From positions 124,001 through 188,000 of the forward strand of contig JARKPR010000012.1 in NCBI GenBank assembly GCA_029975165.1: a stretch of 64,000 nucleotides of DNA, in the 5' to 3' direction. Positions 36,819 to 46,286 of the stretch are shown here, one piece after another (the stretch's first letter is position 1; each line of letters begins with the position of its first letter). Made by a program: the position numbers and the translations under genes. Under the pieces are notes generated by a model. That model saw nothing but the letters and a program-made list of their open reading frames with translations, made no database searches and was not told the DNA's origin. The stretch comes from Selenomonadales bacterium. Lineage in GTDB: Bacteria > Bacillota > Negativicutes > Sporomusales > UBA7701.

Positions 36819-37856
36819 TCAACGTGAACTGAGGCGCACCGTCTGCACCCACTTGTTGAGCAGTTTCGTTTTCTGGTCGGCGGTGAGGGCCTTCTTGTAC
36901 TCCAGCAGAGGCAGGTTCCTGCCGCCGAAGGTCTGCGCCAGCATGCTCTCCGGATTGGTGGGGATGACGAATACCTTGTTATTTTGCAGCACATCCTGGG
37001 CCTCGTCGCCTGCCAGCCAGTCGAGGAAACGCCCGGCGTCGACGATCCTGGGCCCGCCGGCGACCAGGGCGGCGCCGGTGAGATAAATGGCCGTGCCGTC
37101 CGCGGGCACGATGACCTGCAGCGGGAAGCCGTCCTTCATATAGCGGAGGGCCTCGCTGCGCAGCGTGATAGCCAGATCGGCCTCGCCGAGGCCGGTCATC
37201 CGCGAGGGGGTGGCGAGGAATTTGGCGTATTGGACGACCGCGGGATGCAGGGCGGCCAGATAGGCCAGCGTCTTGTCCTCCCCCTGCGCCGCCGCCATCG
37301 TGTACAGCAGGCTGGCCGCCTCGTCCGCGGCCAGGAAATCGGTCATAACCAGACGACCCCCGGACAGGACGGTCAAATCGGGCCACCTCGCCGGCGGCTG
37401 GTGGCCCAGCTTGGCGAGGTAGTCGCGGTTGGCGGCGAAGACGATCGGATCGTACCACAGCCCTGTCCAGTAATCGTCGGCGTCGCCGAAGCGGCCGGGG
37501 ATGATGTCGGTCTGCGGCGACGAATAAGCCGCCAGGAGACTGGCCTGTTTGGCGGCCTCGAGCGTGTCCGCGCCGGTCAGGACGAGATCGGCGCGCACGG
37601 TGCCGGCGGCATCGGCCCTGAGCTTAGGAATCAGGTCGCGGGCCGCCATGGGGACGATGTTCACGCGGACGCCGGCCGTTTTTTCGTACTCCTGGGCCAG
37701 CGCCGCCATCTGCTCGACAGGCAGGCTGGTATAAACGGTGATGCTTCTGAGGTGCTCGTAGTTCTGGCGGCTGGCCTGGCCGGCGAGGAGAGTGCCGGTG
37801 ACGGTGGCCACGACAACCAGGAAAGATATGACGAGCAGCGGTAGGTAACGCCGCAT
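36819..37856 (-). CDS. ABC transporter solute-binding protein, iron-type
   Basis: 345 residues. Signal/anchor segment at the N-terminus (YLPLLVISFLVVVATVTGTL), then SITVYTSLPVEQMAALAQEYEKTAGVRVN, typical of periplasmic-type binding proteins for ferric iron and related ligands (SBP type 1 FutA/AfuA). Tyr-rich ligand loops are less clear. GGGAGG before the ATG. No permease or ATPase gene is adjacent, so its partner lies elsewhere or it acts as an extracytoplasmic sensor. Confidence 0.75.
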   Translation of the reverse strand: MRRYLPLLVISFLVVVATVTGTLLAGQASRQNYEHLRSITVYTSLPVEQMAALAQEYEKTAGVRVNIVPMAARDLIPKLRADAAGTVRADLVLTGADTLEAAKQASLLAAYSSPQTDIIPGRFGDADDYWTGLWYDPIVFAANRDYLAKLGHQPPARWPDLTVLSGGRLVMTDFLAADEAASLLYTMAAAQGEDKTLAYLAALHPAVVQYAKFLATPSRMTGLGEADLAITLRSEALRYMKDGFPLQVIVPADGTAIYLTGAALVAGGPRIVDAGRFLDWLAGDEAQDVLQNNKVFVIPTNPESMLAQTFGGRNLPLLEYKKALTADQKTKLLNKWVQTVRLSSR

Positions 37857-37965
37857 AATCTTGGCCTCCCGCGCATAAAATATAATTTGGCCTTTACCAA
37901 TATACCTTGTATTTATTCGCCGCGCAACCCCAAAATCCTAGCAGGCAGACGAAAACGGTGGCAAA

Positions 37966-38361
37966 TTATACCACCGTCAACGGATAAGACAGCGAACTTA
38001 TCACCTTGCCCTGCGAATCGGTCAGCGCCACGCGCACCTCGTAGGTGCCGTCGTGGGTGAAATCGACGTTCTCCAACAGCAGGCTGTTCACTTGGCGGTA
38101 GCTGCTGTCGGCCAAAGTGAACGGTCCGTTTTCGCCGCTCGCCACCACCCGGCCGTCGGGAGCGACGATCTCGCTCTTCTCCTTGTACCACCCGCCGCCG
38201 CCGTCATCGGCGCCCCGCCAAATGGTCAGGATGGTGAACGGCTGGGAATAGCCCATCGTATACTGGGTGAATTCGTTGTGGATGTCGTGATGGCCCTCGC
38301 TGTCGGTCGTTACCCCCTCGCACAGCAGCGCGGCCTGCAGATATGGCTGGCTTTGCTCCAT
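37966..38361 (-). CDS. Hypothetical protein, beta-rich
   Basis: 131 residues with a pattern of beta strands (PFTILTIWRGAD; HDGTYEVRVALTDSQGKVISSLSYPLTVV). The ending resembles an Ig-like or DUF6941-type fold. GGGGGAG five bases before the ATG. Function unknown. Confidence 0.65.
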   Translation of the reverse strand: MEQSQPYLQAALLCEGVTTDSEGHHDIHNEFTQYTMGYSQPFTILTIWRGADDGGGGWYKEKSEIVAPDGRVVASGENGPFTLADSSYRQVNSLLLENVDFTHDGTYEVRVALTDSQGKVISSLSYPLTVV

Positions 38362-38455
38362 CGGCTCTCCCCCATCTTGCCCTATTATCGGTTAAAGTTA
38401 TTCCCAACAACGGCGGAATTAATGTATAATAGGGGCTGAAAAGGTAGGAAAGGCA

Positions 38456-38866
38456 GTGGTTGCCGTGCAATACCGCCCCTTCTGGGCCAGGTTCCTCGAC
38501 CCGCGCGTCACGGGCGGGATCATCGCCGTGGCCGCCTTCCTGGCCCTGTGGGCCTGCGTCAACATCTTCGCGCTGATAAAAGCCTTTGACCAGCAGGACC
38601 CTCAGCAGATCGGCCTCCACCTGGCGGCCGCGGCCGTGTTCGGCCTGTCCGCCGTCGGGCTGCTCAGGCGCAACCGCTGGGCGCGCTTGCTGGCGATCGG
38701 CGTAACCATCTTTATGTTTGTGCAAGGTTTGATCATGTTGCTGTACATAAACCTGCTCGACGGGATATTCACGGCCATACCGTACGGCGCGGCGGCGATA
38801 TACCTGCTGTCGTCCACCTGCCGCAAGGTATTCAACCAACAGAACGAACCGCAAAACCGGGGCTAG
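38456..38866 (+). CDS. Small polytopic membrane protein
   Basis: 136 residues with four hydrophobic segments (VTGGIIAVAAFLALWACVNI, AAAVFGLSAVGLL, AIGVTIFMFVQGLIMLLY, IPYGAAAIYLLSS). GGAAAGG lies close before the first GTG; a GTG three codons on is the alternative. The stop TAG lies in the palindromic CTAG of the terminator shared with the convergent ygiQ-type gene. Family unknown. Confidence 0.65.
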   Translation: MVAVQYRPFWARFLDPRVTGGIIAVAAFLALWACVNIFALIKAFDQQDPQQIGLHLAAAAVFGLSAVGLLRRNRWARLLAIGVTIFMFVQGLIMLLYINLLDGIFTAIPYGAAAIYLLSSTCRKVFNQQNEPQNRG

Positions 38867-38880
38867 TGTGCCCCGGTTTT
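38854..38880. terminator. Terminator, first of two identical copies
   Basis: Hairpin ACCGGGG-CTAGTGT-GCCCCGGT with flanking A and T runs. It holds the stop of the plus-strand membrane-protein gene. The same 27 bases occur again at 39023-39049. Confidence 0.85.
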
Positions 38881-38898
38881 GCGGTTGTAGACAACCTC

Positions 38899-39021
38899 AG
38901 GCTGGCTAGAAAGGTCCAGATGCAAGGCGCACCGGAGGTTGACACCGGAAGCGTACACGGGACGTACGCTGAGGATGGCAGCCGAGGAGCAACGCCGCAG
39001 ATGGGCCTTTATCGCCAGCCT
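38899..39021. repeat. Dispersed repeat, copy R3
   Basis: 123 bp with inverted ends AGGCTGGC...GCCAGCCT that continue inward (AAAGGTCCAGATGC against GCAGATGGGCCTTT). Central palindrome GCGTAC-ACGGGAC-GTACGC. Lies between two identical copies of a terminator. Confidence 0.75.
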
Positions 39022-39022
39022 G

Positions 39023-39049
39023 AAACCGGGGCTAGTGTGCCCCGGTTTT
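39023..39049. terminator. Terminator, second identical copy
   Basis: Same 27 bases as 38854-38880. On the minus strand it holds the TAG stop of the ygiQ-type gene. Suggests the convergent genes once shared one terminator that was duplicated when R3 arose. Confidence 0.85.
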
Positions 39050-40933
39050 TTTCGTCGCCTTGGGCTTTCGCGCCCCCTTGCCCCGACCCGGCGGCAGCGC
39101 GCGGGTCTTCTTCGCCTCCGGTCTGGCCGGCCTTCCCGGCGTGTGCGGCGGACGGATCAGGCATTGGGCGCCGTAGCCGATCAGATCCTGGCGGCCGGCT
39201 TTGGTCAGGGCCTCCAGCACCAGGGCGTAGTTCTTCGGGTCACGGTACTGGAGCAGCGCCCGCTGCAGCCGCTTCTCGTGCGGATCGCGGGCCACGTACA
39301 CCTTCTTGCCGCTCAACGGGTCGAGGCCGGTGTAGTACATGCAGGTGGACAGGCTTCCCGGCGTGGGGATGAAGTCCTGCACCTGTTCGGGATGGTAGCC
39401 CATGTCGCGCAGGAACTCAGCCAGCTCCACCGCCTCGCGCAGGCCGGCGCCGGGGTGGCTGGACATCAGGTACGGCACGAGGTATTGCTCCTTGCCCAAT
39501 TCCTCGTTCATGCGGCGGAAGGCGTCCATAAACCGCAGATAGACCTCCTTGCCCGGCTTGCCCATCAGGCGGGTCACCTGAGGGGAAACATGCTCCGGGG
39601 CCACCTTGAGCTGGCCGCTGACATGGTGCTGGCACAGCTCGCGGAGGAACTCGTCGCCGCCCGCCGCCAGCAGGTAGTCGTAACGGATGCCCGAGCGGAT
39701 GAACACCTTCTTGACCCTCGGCAGCCGGCGGAGGGCCCGCAGCAGGGAAAGATAATCGCCGTGGTCGGCATGAAGCTGCGGGCACGGACCGGGATGGAGG
39801 CAGCGGCGGTCCTTGCAGGCGCCGCGCTCGGCCTGGTGCGTGCAGGCCGGCAGGCGGAAATTAGCCGTCGGCCCGCCCACGTCGTGGATGTAGCCCTTGA
39901 AATCGGGCAGAGCGGTGAGCAGCTCCGCCTCGCGCAGAATGGAAGCCGCGCTGCGCGTCTGGATGATGCGTCCCTGATGGGACACGATGGCGCAGAACGA
40001 GCAGCCCCCGAAACAGCCGCGGTGGCTGACGAGGCTGAACTTCACCTCGCGGATGGCCGGCACGCCGCCGGCGGCTTCGTAGCGCGGGTGATAAGTCCGC
40101 CGGTACGGCAAATCGTAAATCTCGTCCATCTCCGCCGTCGTCAGCGGGTCGGCCGGCGGATTCTGCACCACATACTCCCCGTCGTGCCGCTGCACCACCG
40201 TCTTGCCGCGGATCGGGTCCTGTTCGTCGTACTGGCCCCGGAAGGCGGCGGCGAACGCCTGCTTATCGGCGCCGACCGCCGCGAAGGACGAAACCTCCAC
40301 ATAATCCCACAGGTGCTCAAGCGAGGCGGCCCGGTAGCACGTGCCCTTCACCCCGCGGATGGCGGCCACCGGGATGCCGGCGGCCAGCTGGGCGGCGATC
40401 TCCTTGACCTGCTTCTCCCCCATGCCGTATACCAGCAGGTCGGCCTTGCTGTCCACCAGCACCGAGCGGCGCACGTCATCCGACCAGTAATCGTAATGTG
40501 CGAACCGCCGCAGGCTGGCCTCGATGCCGCCGATGACGAGCGGCACATCCTTCCACAGCTCGCGGATGCGGCTGGCGTAGACCAGCGTCGCCCGCTCGGG
40601 GCGGAGGCCGGCCCGGCCGCCGGGCGAATAATCGTCCTCCGAGCGGTAGCGGCGGGCGGCGGTATACTTGTTCAGCATCGAATCGAGGTTGCCGGCCGAC
40701 ACCAGCACCGCCAGGCGCGGTTTGCCCAACGCCTTGAACGCCGTCGTCGACCGCCAGTCCGGCTGGGCGACGATGCCCACCCGCCAGCCCAGCTTCGCCA
40801 GCAGCCGGCCGATGATGGCCGGGCCGAAGCCCGGGTGGTCGACATAGGCGTCGCCGCTCACGAGCAAAAAGTCGAGCCTGTCCCAACCCCGTTTATCCAT
40901 ATCCGCTGTCGACATCGGCAGAAAATCGTCCAT
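39032..40933 (-). CDS. ygiQ: YgiQ-family radical SAM protein
   Basis: 633 residues. The cluster motif CxxxCxxC is in HRGCFGGCSFCAIVSHQGR, after a long N-terminal B12-binding-like region (DFLLVSGDAYVDHPGFGPAI). YgiQ proteins are UPF0313 radical SAM enzymes of unknown substrate. The C-terminus is basic with Lys/Pro. Start ATG with GGAGCGC upstream. Confidence 0.9.
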   Translation of the reverse strand: MDDFLPMSTADMDKRGWDRLDFLLVSGDAYVDHPGFGPAIIGRLLAKLGWRVGIVAQPDWRSTTAFKALGKPRLAVLVSAGNLDSMLNKYTAARRYRSEDDYSPGGRAGLRPERATLVYASRIRELWKDVPLVIGGIEASLRRFAHYDYWSDDVRRSVLVDSKADLLVYGMGEKQVKEIAAQLAAGIPVAAIRGVKGTCYRAASLEHLWDYVEVSSFAAVGADKQAFAAAFRGQYDEQDPIRGKTVVQRHDGEYVVQNPPADPLTTAEMDEIYDLPYRRTYHPRYEAAGGVPAIREVKFSLVSHRGCFGGCSFCAIVSHQGRIIQTRSAASILREAELLTALPDFKGYIHDVGGPTANFRLPACTHQAERGACKDRRCLHPGPCPQLHADHGDYLSLLRALRRLPRVKKVFIRSGIRYDYLLAAGGDEFLRELCQHHVSGQLKVAPEHVSPQVTRLMGKPGKEVYLRFMDAFRRMNEELGKEQYLVPYLMSSHPGAGLREAVELAEFLRDMGYHPEQVQDFIPTPGSLSTCMYYTGLDPLSGKKVYVARDPHEKRLQRALLQYRDPKNYALVLEALTKAGRQDLIGYGAQCLIRPPHTPGRPARPEAKKTRALPPGRGKGARKPKATKKTGAH

Positions 40934-40957
40934 CCCTAGCGCTCCGTTCCGTAAAAA

Positions 40958-40993
40958 TCCGTAAAATTTAAGAAGGCTGCCGTAACAGCCTTC
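40958..40993 (-). terminator. Terminator of rodZ
   Basis: Minus-strand GAAGGCTG-TTACGG-CAGCCTTC hairpin followed by TTAAATTTT. Confidence 0.8.
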
Positions 40994-40999
40994 AGCTCA

Positions 41000-41782
41000 T
41001 CACTGCGTGCCGGCGGCGGTGCCCGCCGTAAAGGTCCTGCTCACTACCTCCCCGTCCCCGCCCAACCGGCCCTGGGGCTGGCCGTTATACGTCAGCTGGA
41101 CGCCGGCGGCGTTGCCGATTTGCAGCGTCATCGACCTGTCGGCGTTCCAGGCCAGCGTCTCGCCCAGCCGCGGGATGCCTTCGTACACCTCGCGCCCGTC
41201 GGCGACCACCCGCATCCAGCACTCGGCCGTGTACCTGGCCTGTACTGTGATCGGCCGTGTTGCCGGGGCTGGCGCCGGAGTCGCGGTCGGGGTCGGCGCC
41301 TGCGCCTTCGGGGGCGCGGCAGGCGGCGGGACCGGCTGGACCTGGGCCGGGGGCGGCGGCGTTTTCGGCGCCGCCGGCGGGTTGAGGTAATTCATCGCCG
41401 CCCAGGCGACGCCGGCAGCGATCGCGATCACCACCAAAGCGATCAGCCAGCGGCCGACACTGCTTTTGCCGCCGTCGTCCGGCTGTTTCCCGCTCGCCGG
41501 GGAACGCGTCGCCGCGGGTTTCGCCGCGGCCGGCTCCTGCGGCGGCGAGGGCGACTGGCTTTCCAGGTAAACGGCGAGGGTTTGCTGGGCGTTCAAGCCG
41601 AGAAAAGACGCATAATTGCGGATGAATCCCTTCAGGTAGACCTCGCCCGGCAACACTTCGTAACGGCCGTCTTCGATGGCCTGGAGGTAAAGGGCGCGTA
41701 TGCTTGTGCCCCGTTCGATGTCTTTGACGGTCTTGCCCTGCTTCTCGCGTTCGGCCCGCAGAATTTCGCCTACTGTCGGCAA
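41000..41782 (-). CDS. rodZ: RodZ-like cell-shape protein
   Basis: 260 residues. N-terminal HTH_25 domain (VGEILRAEREKQGKTVKDIE, then GEVYLKGFIRNYASFLGL), a membrane helix near residue 110-130 (WLIALVVIAIAAGVAWAAM), a Pro/Ala linker and a C-terminal DUF4115 domain (AECWMRVVADGREVYEG). RodZ links MreB to the cell envelope. TTG start with AAGGGGGG eight bases upstream; it overlaps the selU end by 13 bases. Confidence 0.88.
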   Translation of the reverse strand: MPTVGEILRAEREKQGKTVKDIERGTSIRALYLQAIEDGRYEVLPGEVYLKGFIRNYASFLGLNAQQTLAVYLESQSPSPPQEPAAAKPAATRSPASGKQPDDGGKSSVGRWLIALVVIAIAAGVAWAAMNYLNPPAAPKTPPPPAQVQPVPPPAAPPKAQAPTPTATPAPAPATRPITVQARYTAECWMRVVADGREVYEGIPRLGETLAWNADRSMTLQIGNAAGVQLTYNGQPQGRLGGDGEVVSRTFTAGTAAGTQ

Positions 41783-42831
41783 GAAAATGACCCCCCTTGC
41801 GCATTGAGATACTCTGTTATCCGCGCCGCCGCCGCGGAAAGGTCCGCAGCGTCGACCGTGAAGGTGTAGTCGTCGGCGTCGGCCTGTTCGTAGCCATAGA
41901 GCGGGTCGTAATAATCCACCAGCAGCGTGCGGACGACCTCCCGCACCTCGCCGGCGGCCAACGCCGCCAGCAGCCGCTGCGTCTTCGCCCCGCCCAGCCG
42001 CTTGTTCAGCGACAGCAGGCTGGCGCGGATCTCGTCCTGGCGGCGGCCGTAAAGGTCGACATACTCGCCGACAAGGCGTGACACGCGCGTTTCCACGTCG
42101 GCATGGGCCAAAATCTTCGGACCCTGCCGCATGGCGGCGAACAGCGCCTCGGGGACGTAAACGTTGCCGACGCGCTTGCTTTCGCACTCCACTACGATAT
42201 AAGGCGCGTCGTTGAAGCGTAACAGCTCTTGGAGGATGAGGGCGTCGAAATTCTGGGCGGTCGCCGGCTTGCCCAGCCCCACGCCGCCGAACGCCGACCC
42301 CCGGTGGTTGGCGAGCTTTTCGAGGTCGATGACCGGCACGCCGCGGTCGGCCAGGAGCGACAGCAGCGTCGTCTTGCCGACGCCAGTCGAGCCGCACAGC
42401 GTTACGACAGTCGGCTTGAGGGCGAACGCCGCGAGCGCGTCGAGGACATAGCGGCGGTAGCCCTTATAACCGCCGCTGAGCTGGAAGGCGGGGATGCCCA
42501 TGATATCGAGGATGCCGACCACCGATTTCGAACGCATGCCGCCCCGCCAGCAGTACACGACGACCGTGCGGCCGCTCCTGTACTGGTCGCGGATGCCGGC
42601 CACCAGCGCGGGCAGCTTGGCCGACACCAGGGTCAGGCCCTGCTGCTTGGCGGCCTCGGGCCCGGTGATCCTATAAATCGCGCCGACCTCGCCGCGTTCC
42701 GCATCGTCCAGGAGGGGGATATTGACGGCGCCGGGGATGGCGCCGTTCGCGAACTCCGCCGGCGAGCGCATGTCGATGAATATCGGCTTGTCCAGTTTAA
42801 GGGCCTCGTCCAGGGAAATGACCTTCTGCAA
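41770..42831 (-). CDS. selU: tRNA 2-selenouridine synthase
   Basis: 353 residues. Rhodanese domain with catalytic Cys in VVYCWRGGMRSKS, then a P-loop domain GSTGVGKTTLL. It converts 2-thiouridine to 2-selenouridine in the wobble position using selenophosphate, so the organism probably makes selenophosphate (selD). TTG start with GGTGAT upstream. Confidence 0.93.
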   Translation of the reverse strand: MQKVISLDEALKLDKPIFIDMRSPAEFANGAIPGAVNIPLLDDAERGEVGAIYRITGPEAAKQQGLTLVSAKLPALVAGIRDQYRSGRTVVVYCWRGGMRSKSVVGILDIMGIPAFQLSGGYKGYRRYVLDALAAFALKPTVVTLCGSTGVGKTTLLSLLADRGVPVIDLEKLANHRGSAFGGVGLGKPATAQNFDALILQELLRFNDAPYIVVECESKRVGNVYVPEALFAAMRQGPKILAHADVETRVSRLVGEYVDLYGRRQDEIRASLLSLNKRLGGAKTQRLLAALAAGEVREVVRTLLVDYYDPLYGYEQADADDYTFTVDAADLSAAAARITEYLNAQGGSFSCRQ

Positions 42832-42903
42832 AAATAATCACCACAACGCAAGTTCTATTGATATTCTGCCCCCGGCGCGCGGCTTTCAAGCGTAGCGCCG
42901 GTT

Positions 42904-45063
42904 TTATTGCTTGTTAAAATAACGGCTGTTGACCTGGTCGGTCGTCATCAAGATCTCGCGCGCCTTGCTGCCGATATTCGGGCCGACGATCTTCATCTCC
43001 TCCATGATATCGATCAAGCGGGCGGCGCGGGTATAGCCGACGCGGAACTTGCGCTGCAGCATCGACACCGAAGCCTGCCCGGTCTCGAGCACCATGCGGA
43101 CCGCTTCCTCCAGCAGTTCGTCGTCCATCGCCTCGCGTCCCTTGGCGTCGCCGTACTCGACGAAGCTCGTCACCCCCTCGGTGTACTCCGGCTCGGTCTG
43201 CTCCTTCAGGTAGGCCACCAAATCCTCAACCTCGCTGTCGGCGATGAAAGCCCCCTGCACCCTTATGGGCTTGGGCGCCCCCACCGGGTAGAAGAGCATG
43301 TCGCCCTTGCCCAGCAGCTTCTCGGCGCCGGTCATGTCGAGGATGGTGCGCGAATCCACCTGGGAGGAAACGGCGAACGAGATGCGCGACGGGATATTGG
43401 CCTTGATCGTGCCGGTGATGACATCCACCGACGGCCGCTGGGTGGCGAGCACAAGGTGGAGGCCGGCGGCGCGGGCCATCTGGGCCAGGCGGCAGATCGC
43501 GTCCTCCACGTCCACCGGGGCCACCATCATCAGATCGGCCAGCTCGTCGATGATTATCAGGATGAGCGGCAGGCGCTCGTCCGGCAGCAGCTCGTTGTAG
43601 CGGGCGAAATCGCGCACCCCGGCGGCGGCGAACAGCGCGTAGCGGCGCTCCATCTCTCCCACCGCCCACCGCAGGCCCGAAGCGGCCTTCTTGCAATCGG
43701 TCACCACCGGGGTCAAAAGATGCGGGATGCCGTTATAATTGGACAGCTCGACCATCTTGGGATCGACGAGCAGGAACTTCACCTCGTCGGGGCGGGCCTT
43801 GAACAGCACGCTGACGATCAGAGTGTTGATGCACACGCTCTTGCCCGAGCCGGTGGCCCCGGCCACAAGCAAGTGGGGCATCTTCGCCAGATCGGCGATA
43901 ATCGGCTGGCCGGCGATGTCCTTGCCGAGGGCTACCGTCAGGCGCGATGCGGAGCGCTGGAAATCGTCGCCCTCCACCACCTCGCGCAGCGACACCGGGG
44001 AAATCTCCTTGTTCGGCACCTCGATGCCGATGGCGGCCTTACCGGGGATGGGCGCCTCCATGCGCACGCCGGGGGCGGCCATCTTAAGCGCGATGTCGTC
44101 GGCCAGGCTGACGATGCGGCTTACCTTGACGCCGGCGGCCGGCTCCAGCTCGTAGCGGGTCACGGCCGGCCCCTGGTAGGCGTTGAGCACCCGCGCCCCC
44201 ACCCCGAATTCGTCGAGCGTGACTTCGAGCAGGCGGGCGTTGTCGGCCAGCTCCTTGGTCGTCTTCTGGAAGCGCGACTTGGGCGGTTTGCGCAGCAGCG
44301 ACAGCGGCGGCAGCGAATAATGGGCCAGGTAGTCGGGCGCCGGGAGCGGCGGCGGCGCGGGCTTGTCCGCCGCCCGCAGCGGCGGCGGGGGCGGCAGCTC
44401 GGGCTCGGGCGGCGCGAGCGCCGGCTTGGTCGGCGGCGCGAACACCGGCGGAGTGTCCCGTTCCTGGTTATAGAAGCTGCGGCTCTCCGCCGCCGCCTCC
44501 GTCCTGGCGTTCTCCAGCGAACAGGCCACCGCCTGCCTGGCGGTCGCCAGGCTCTCGCTCGCCCTGTCCCTGGCAGCCAGCAGCGCCGCTCCCAGCGACC
44601 AGGCCGTCGCCAGCAGCAGGGACGCCAAGGCTGCGGCCACCAGCACGATCAGGCTGCCGGAAACGCCGAACAGCTTGCGGAGGGAAAACAGCACCATGCC
44701 GCCGACCAGGCCGCCGCCCGGCACCAGGCTCTCGGGCAGCACCTCGCGGTCGACGGGGATTGCGAAATGATGATAAATAGCCAGCGCGCTGACATACGCC
44801 AGCAACAGGCCCCAGAACTTCAACGAATAGACGACCGCCTTGCGCGTCCAGACATAGCGCGACCCCACGGCCAGCACGATCACCGGCAGGACGGGCGCAC
44901 CGGCGCCGAAGGCATAACGGAGAACCTTGGCGGCGAAAACACCCGCCGGGCCGGTGTTCAGGCCGGCCAGGCTGGCAAGCGTAAGGACGGCGACGGTCAC
45001 CAGGGCAATGCCGGCAAGCTCGTACTTCAGCTCCGGTTTGATATCAGGCAAGGACTTGGCCAA
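42904..45063 (-). CDS. spoIIIE: DNA translocase SpoIIIE/FtsK
   Basis: 719 residues. Four N-terminal membrane helices, a Pro-rich linker (about 215-250), the motor with Walker [13 protein letters not shown] and Walker [14 protein letters not shown], and the C-terminal gamma winged helix ([25 protein letters not shown]) that reads polarity sequences. It moves the chromosome into the forespore and clears the septum. TTG start with GAGG nine bases upstream. Confidence 0.95.
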   Translation of the reverse strand: MAKSLPDIKPELKYELAGIALVTVAVLTLASLAGLNTGPAGVFAAKVLRYAFGAGAPVLPVIVLAVGSRYVWTRKAVVYSLKFWGLLLAYVSALAIYHHFAIPVDREVLPESLVPGGGLVGGMVLFSLRKLFGVSGSLIVLVAAALASLLLATAWSLGAALLAARDRASESLATARQAVACSLENARTEAAAESRSFYNQERDTPPVFAPPTKPALAPPEPELPPPPPLRAADKPAPPPLPAPDYLAHYSLPPLSLLRKPPKSRFQKTTKELADNARLLEVTLDEFGVGARVLNAYQGPAVTRYELEPAAGVKVSRIVSLADDIALKMAAPGVRMEAPIPGKAAIGIEVPNKEISPVSLREVVEGDDFQRSASRLTVALGKDIAGQPIIADLAKMPHLLVAGATGSGKSVCINTLIVSVLFKARPDEVKFLLVDPKMVELSNYNGIPHLLTPVVTDCKKAASGLRWAVGEMERRYALFAAAGVRDFARYNELLPDERLPLILIIIDELADLMMVAPVDVEDAICRLAQMARAAGLHLVLATQRPSVDVITGTIKANIPSRISFAVSSQVDSRTILDMTGAEKLLGKGDMLFYPVGAPKPIRVQGAFIADSEVEDLVAYLKEQTEPEYTEGVTSFVEYGDAKGREAMDDELLEEAVRMVLETGQASVSMLQRKFRVGYTRAARLIDIMEEMKIVGPNIGSKAREILMTTDQVNSRYFNKQ

Positions 45064-45126
45064 GGCGTACCACCTCGGGGATAATTTTTCGCCACTATGG
45101 AAAGGAAATCCTGCATTTTTACATAA

Positions 45127-45160
45127 ATAAAGCGCCCCCGCCGTTGCGGGAGCGCCTGTT
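45127..45160 (-). terminator. Terminator of the tepA-ylzJ unit
   Basis: Minus-strand GGCGCTCCCGC-AACG-GCGGGGGCGC hairpin followed by TTTATTTATG. Confidence 0.85.
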
Positions 45161-45165
45161 GAAGC

Positions 45166-45399
45166 TCATTTCGCCGCCGCCAGCACCGGCGCGTAGGTCA
45201 GCACCACGCCCGGCTGCAGCTCGGGACGGAGATAATCGGCCGGCGCCGTCGACAACAGCCTGACGATGCGGCTCTGCTGCGGCGCCACGCGCTCCACCAG
45301 CACGCGCGCGCCGGCCACCTCCGCCTCCTCGTAGACGGCGCCCTTCTCGAAACCGTCGAGCACCAGCTCCACCGGCAGCACCGTCCACAGCACCGTCAT
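45166..45399 (-). CDS. ylzJ: YlzJ-like protein
   Basis: 77 residues, beta-rich ([41 protein letters not shown]). The ylzJ family occurs next to tepA in Bacillus too. The ATG overlaps the tepA stop (ATGA). Function unknown. Confidence 0.8.
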   Translation of the reverse strand: MTVLWTVLPVELVLDGFEKGAVYEEAEVAGARVLVERVAPQQSRIVRLLSTAPADYLRPELQPGVVLTYAPVLAAAK

Positions 45400-46169
45400 T
45401 GTTTCGGCCTCCTTTCGGCATCCTTGTTGGCCCGGATGAGCTCACGCAGCTTGGCGAGCGCCTGCGAAACGCCCCCCACCCCGCTTATCAGGCCCATCTT
45501 CACCGCGTCGCCGCCGACCACCGAAGTGCCGATATCGCGCGACAGCTCGCCGGTCTTGTACAGCAGCTCCTTCCATTTCTTCTCGGTGATCTGCGAATGG
45601 GCGACCACGAACTTGTTGACCCGGTCCTGCATCTTCTCCAGGTAATCGAACGAACTCTGCGCGCCGATGACCAAACCGGTGAGCCGGATGGGATGGATGG
45701 TCATGCTGGCGCTCTCGACGATGAACGAATACGTGGCCGACGTGGCGATCGGCACGCCGATGCTGTGGCCGCCGCCAAGCACCACCGACACCGACGGCTT
45801 GGACATGCTGGCGATCATCTCGGCGATGGCCAGTCCGGCCTCGACATCGCCGCCCACCGTGTTCAGTAGCAGCAGCAGGCCCTCGATCTCCGGGTTCTGC
45901 TCGATCGCGACCAATTGCGGCATGATATGCTCGTACTTGGTCGTCTTGTTCTGCGGCGGCAACACCATGTGGCCCTCGATCTGGCCGATTATCGTCATGA
46001 CATGGATATTCGTCTTGGCGGTCGGCACCTCGGTTGCGCCCAATTCCTCGATATTTTCCGTCGTCGCGTTCTTTTTCGACCGCCGCTTTTGGGGCTGGTC
46101 GGCCGGCCCCTGCGGGTGGGGATGCTCGGTGCCCGGCTGGGGCACGACCGGATTGTCGTTCTCGATCAT
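45396..46169 (-). CDS. tepA: Translocation-enhancing protein TepA (ClpP-like)
   Basis: 257 residues, ClpP/crotonase fold. Conserved stretches are [21 protein letters not shown], the nucleophile region [18 protein letters not shown] and [11 protein letters not shown] polar N-terminal extension (~45 residues) is added. TepA in Bacillus degrades SASPs/signal peptides late in sporulation or germination. GGAGGGAAGAAG before the ATG. Confidence 0.9.
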   Translation of the reverse strand: MIENDNPVVPQPGTEHPHPQGPADQPQKRRSKKNATTENIEELGATEVPTAKTNIHVMTIIGQIEGHMVLPPQNKTTKYEHIMPQLVAIEQNPEIEGLLLLLNTVGGDVEAGLAIAEMIASMSKPSVSVVLGGGHSIGVPIATSATYSFIVESASMTIHPIRLTGLVIGAQSSFDYLEKMQDRVNKFVVAHSQITEKKWKELLYKTGELSRDIGTSVVGGDAVKMGLISGVGGVSQALAKLRELIRANKDAERRPKQ

Positions 46170-46245
46170 CTTCTTCCCTCCATTTCACTGTCACCAATAG
46201 TATGGAGGCGCTGCAAGCAATTGATACTCAAAACACAAACACCAA

Positions 46246-46277
46246 AAAGCGGTCAACCTTATGGTTGGCCGCTTGAC
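46246..46277 (-). terminator. Terminator of the RNase J gene
   Basis: Minus-strand AAGCGGCCAACC-ATAA-GGTTGACCGCTT hairpin with TTTTTGG. Confidence 0.85.
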
Positions 46278-46286
46278 AGCGATTAT

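Noticed and set aside
42907-45084. Long plus-strand open frame opposite spoIIIE
   Set aside because: Antisense shadow of a GC-rich gene; no family features, while the minus strand encodes intact SpoIIIE.
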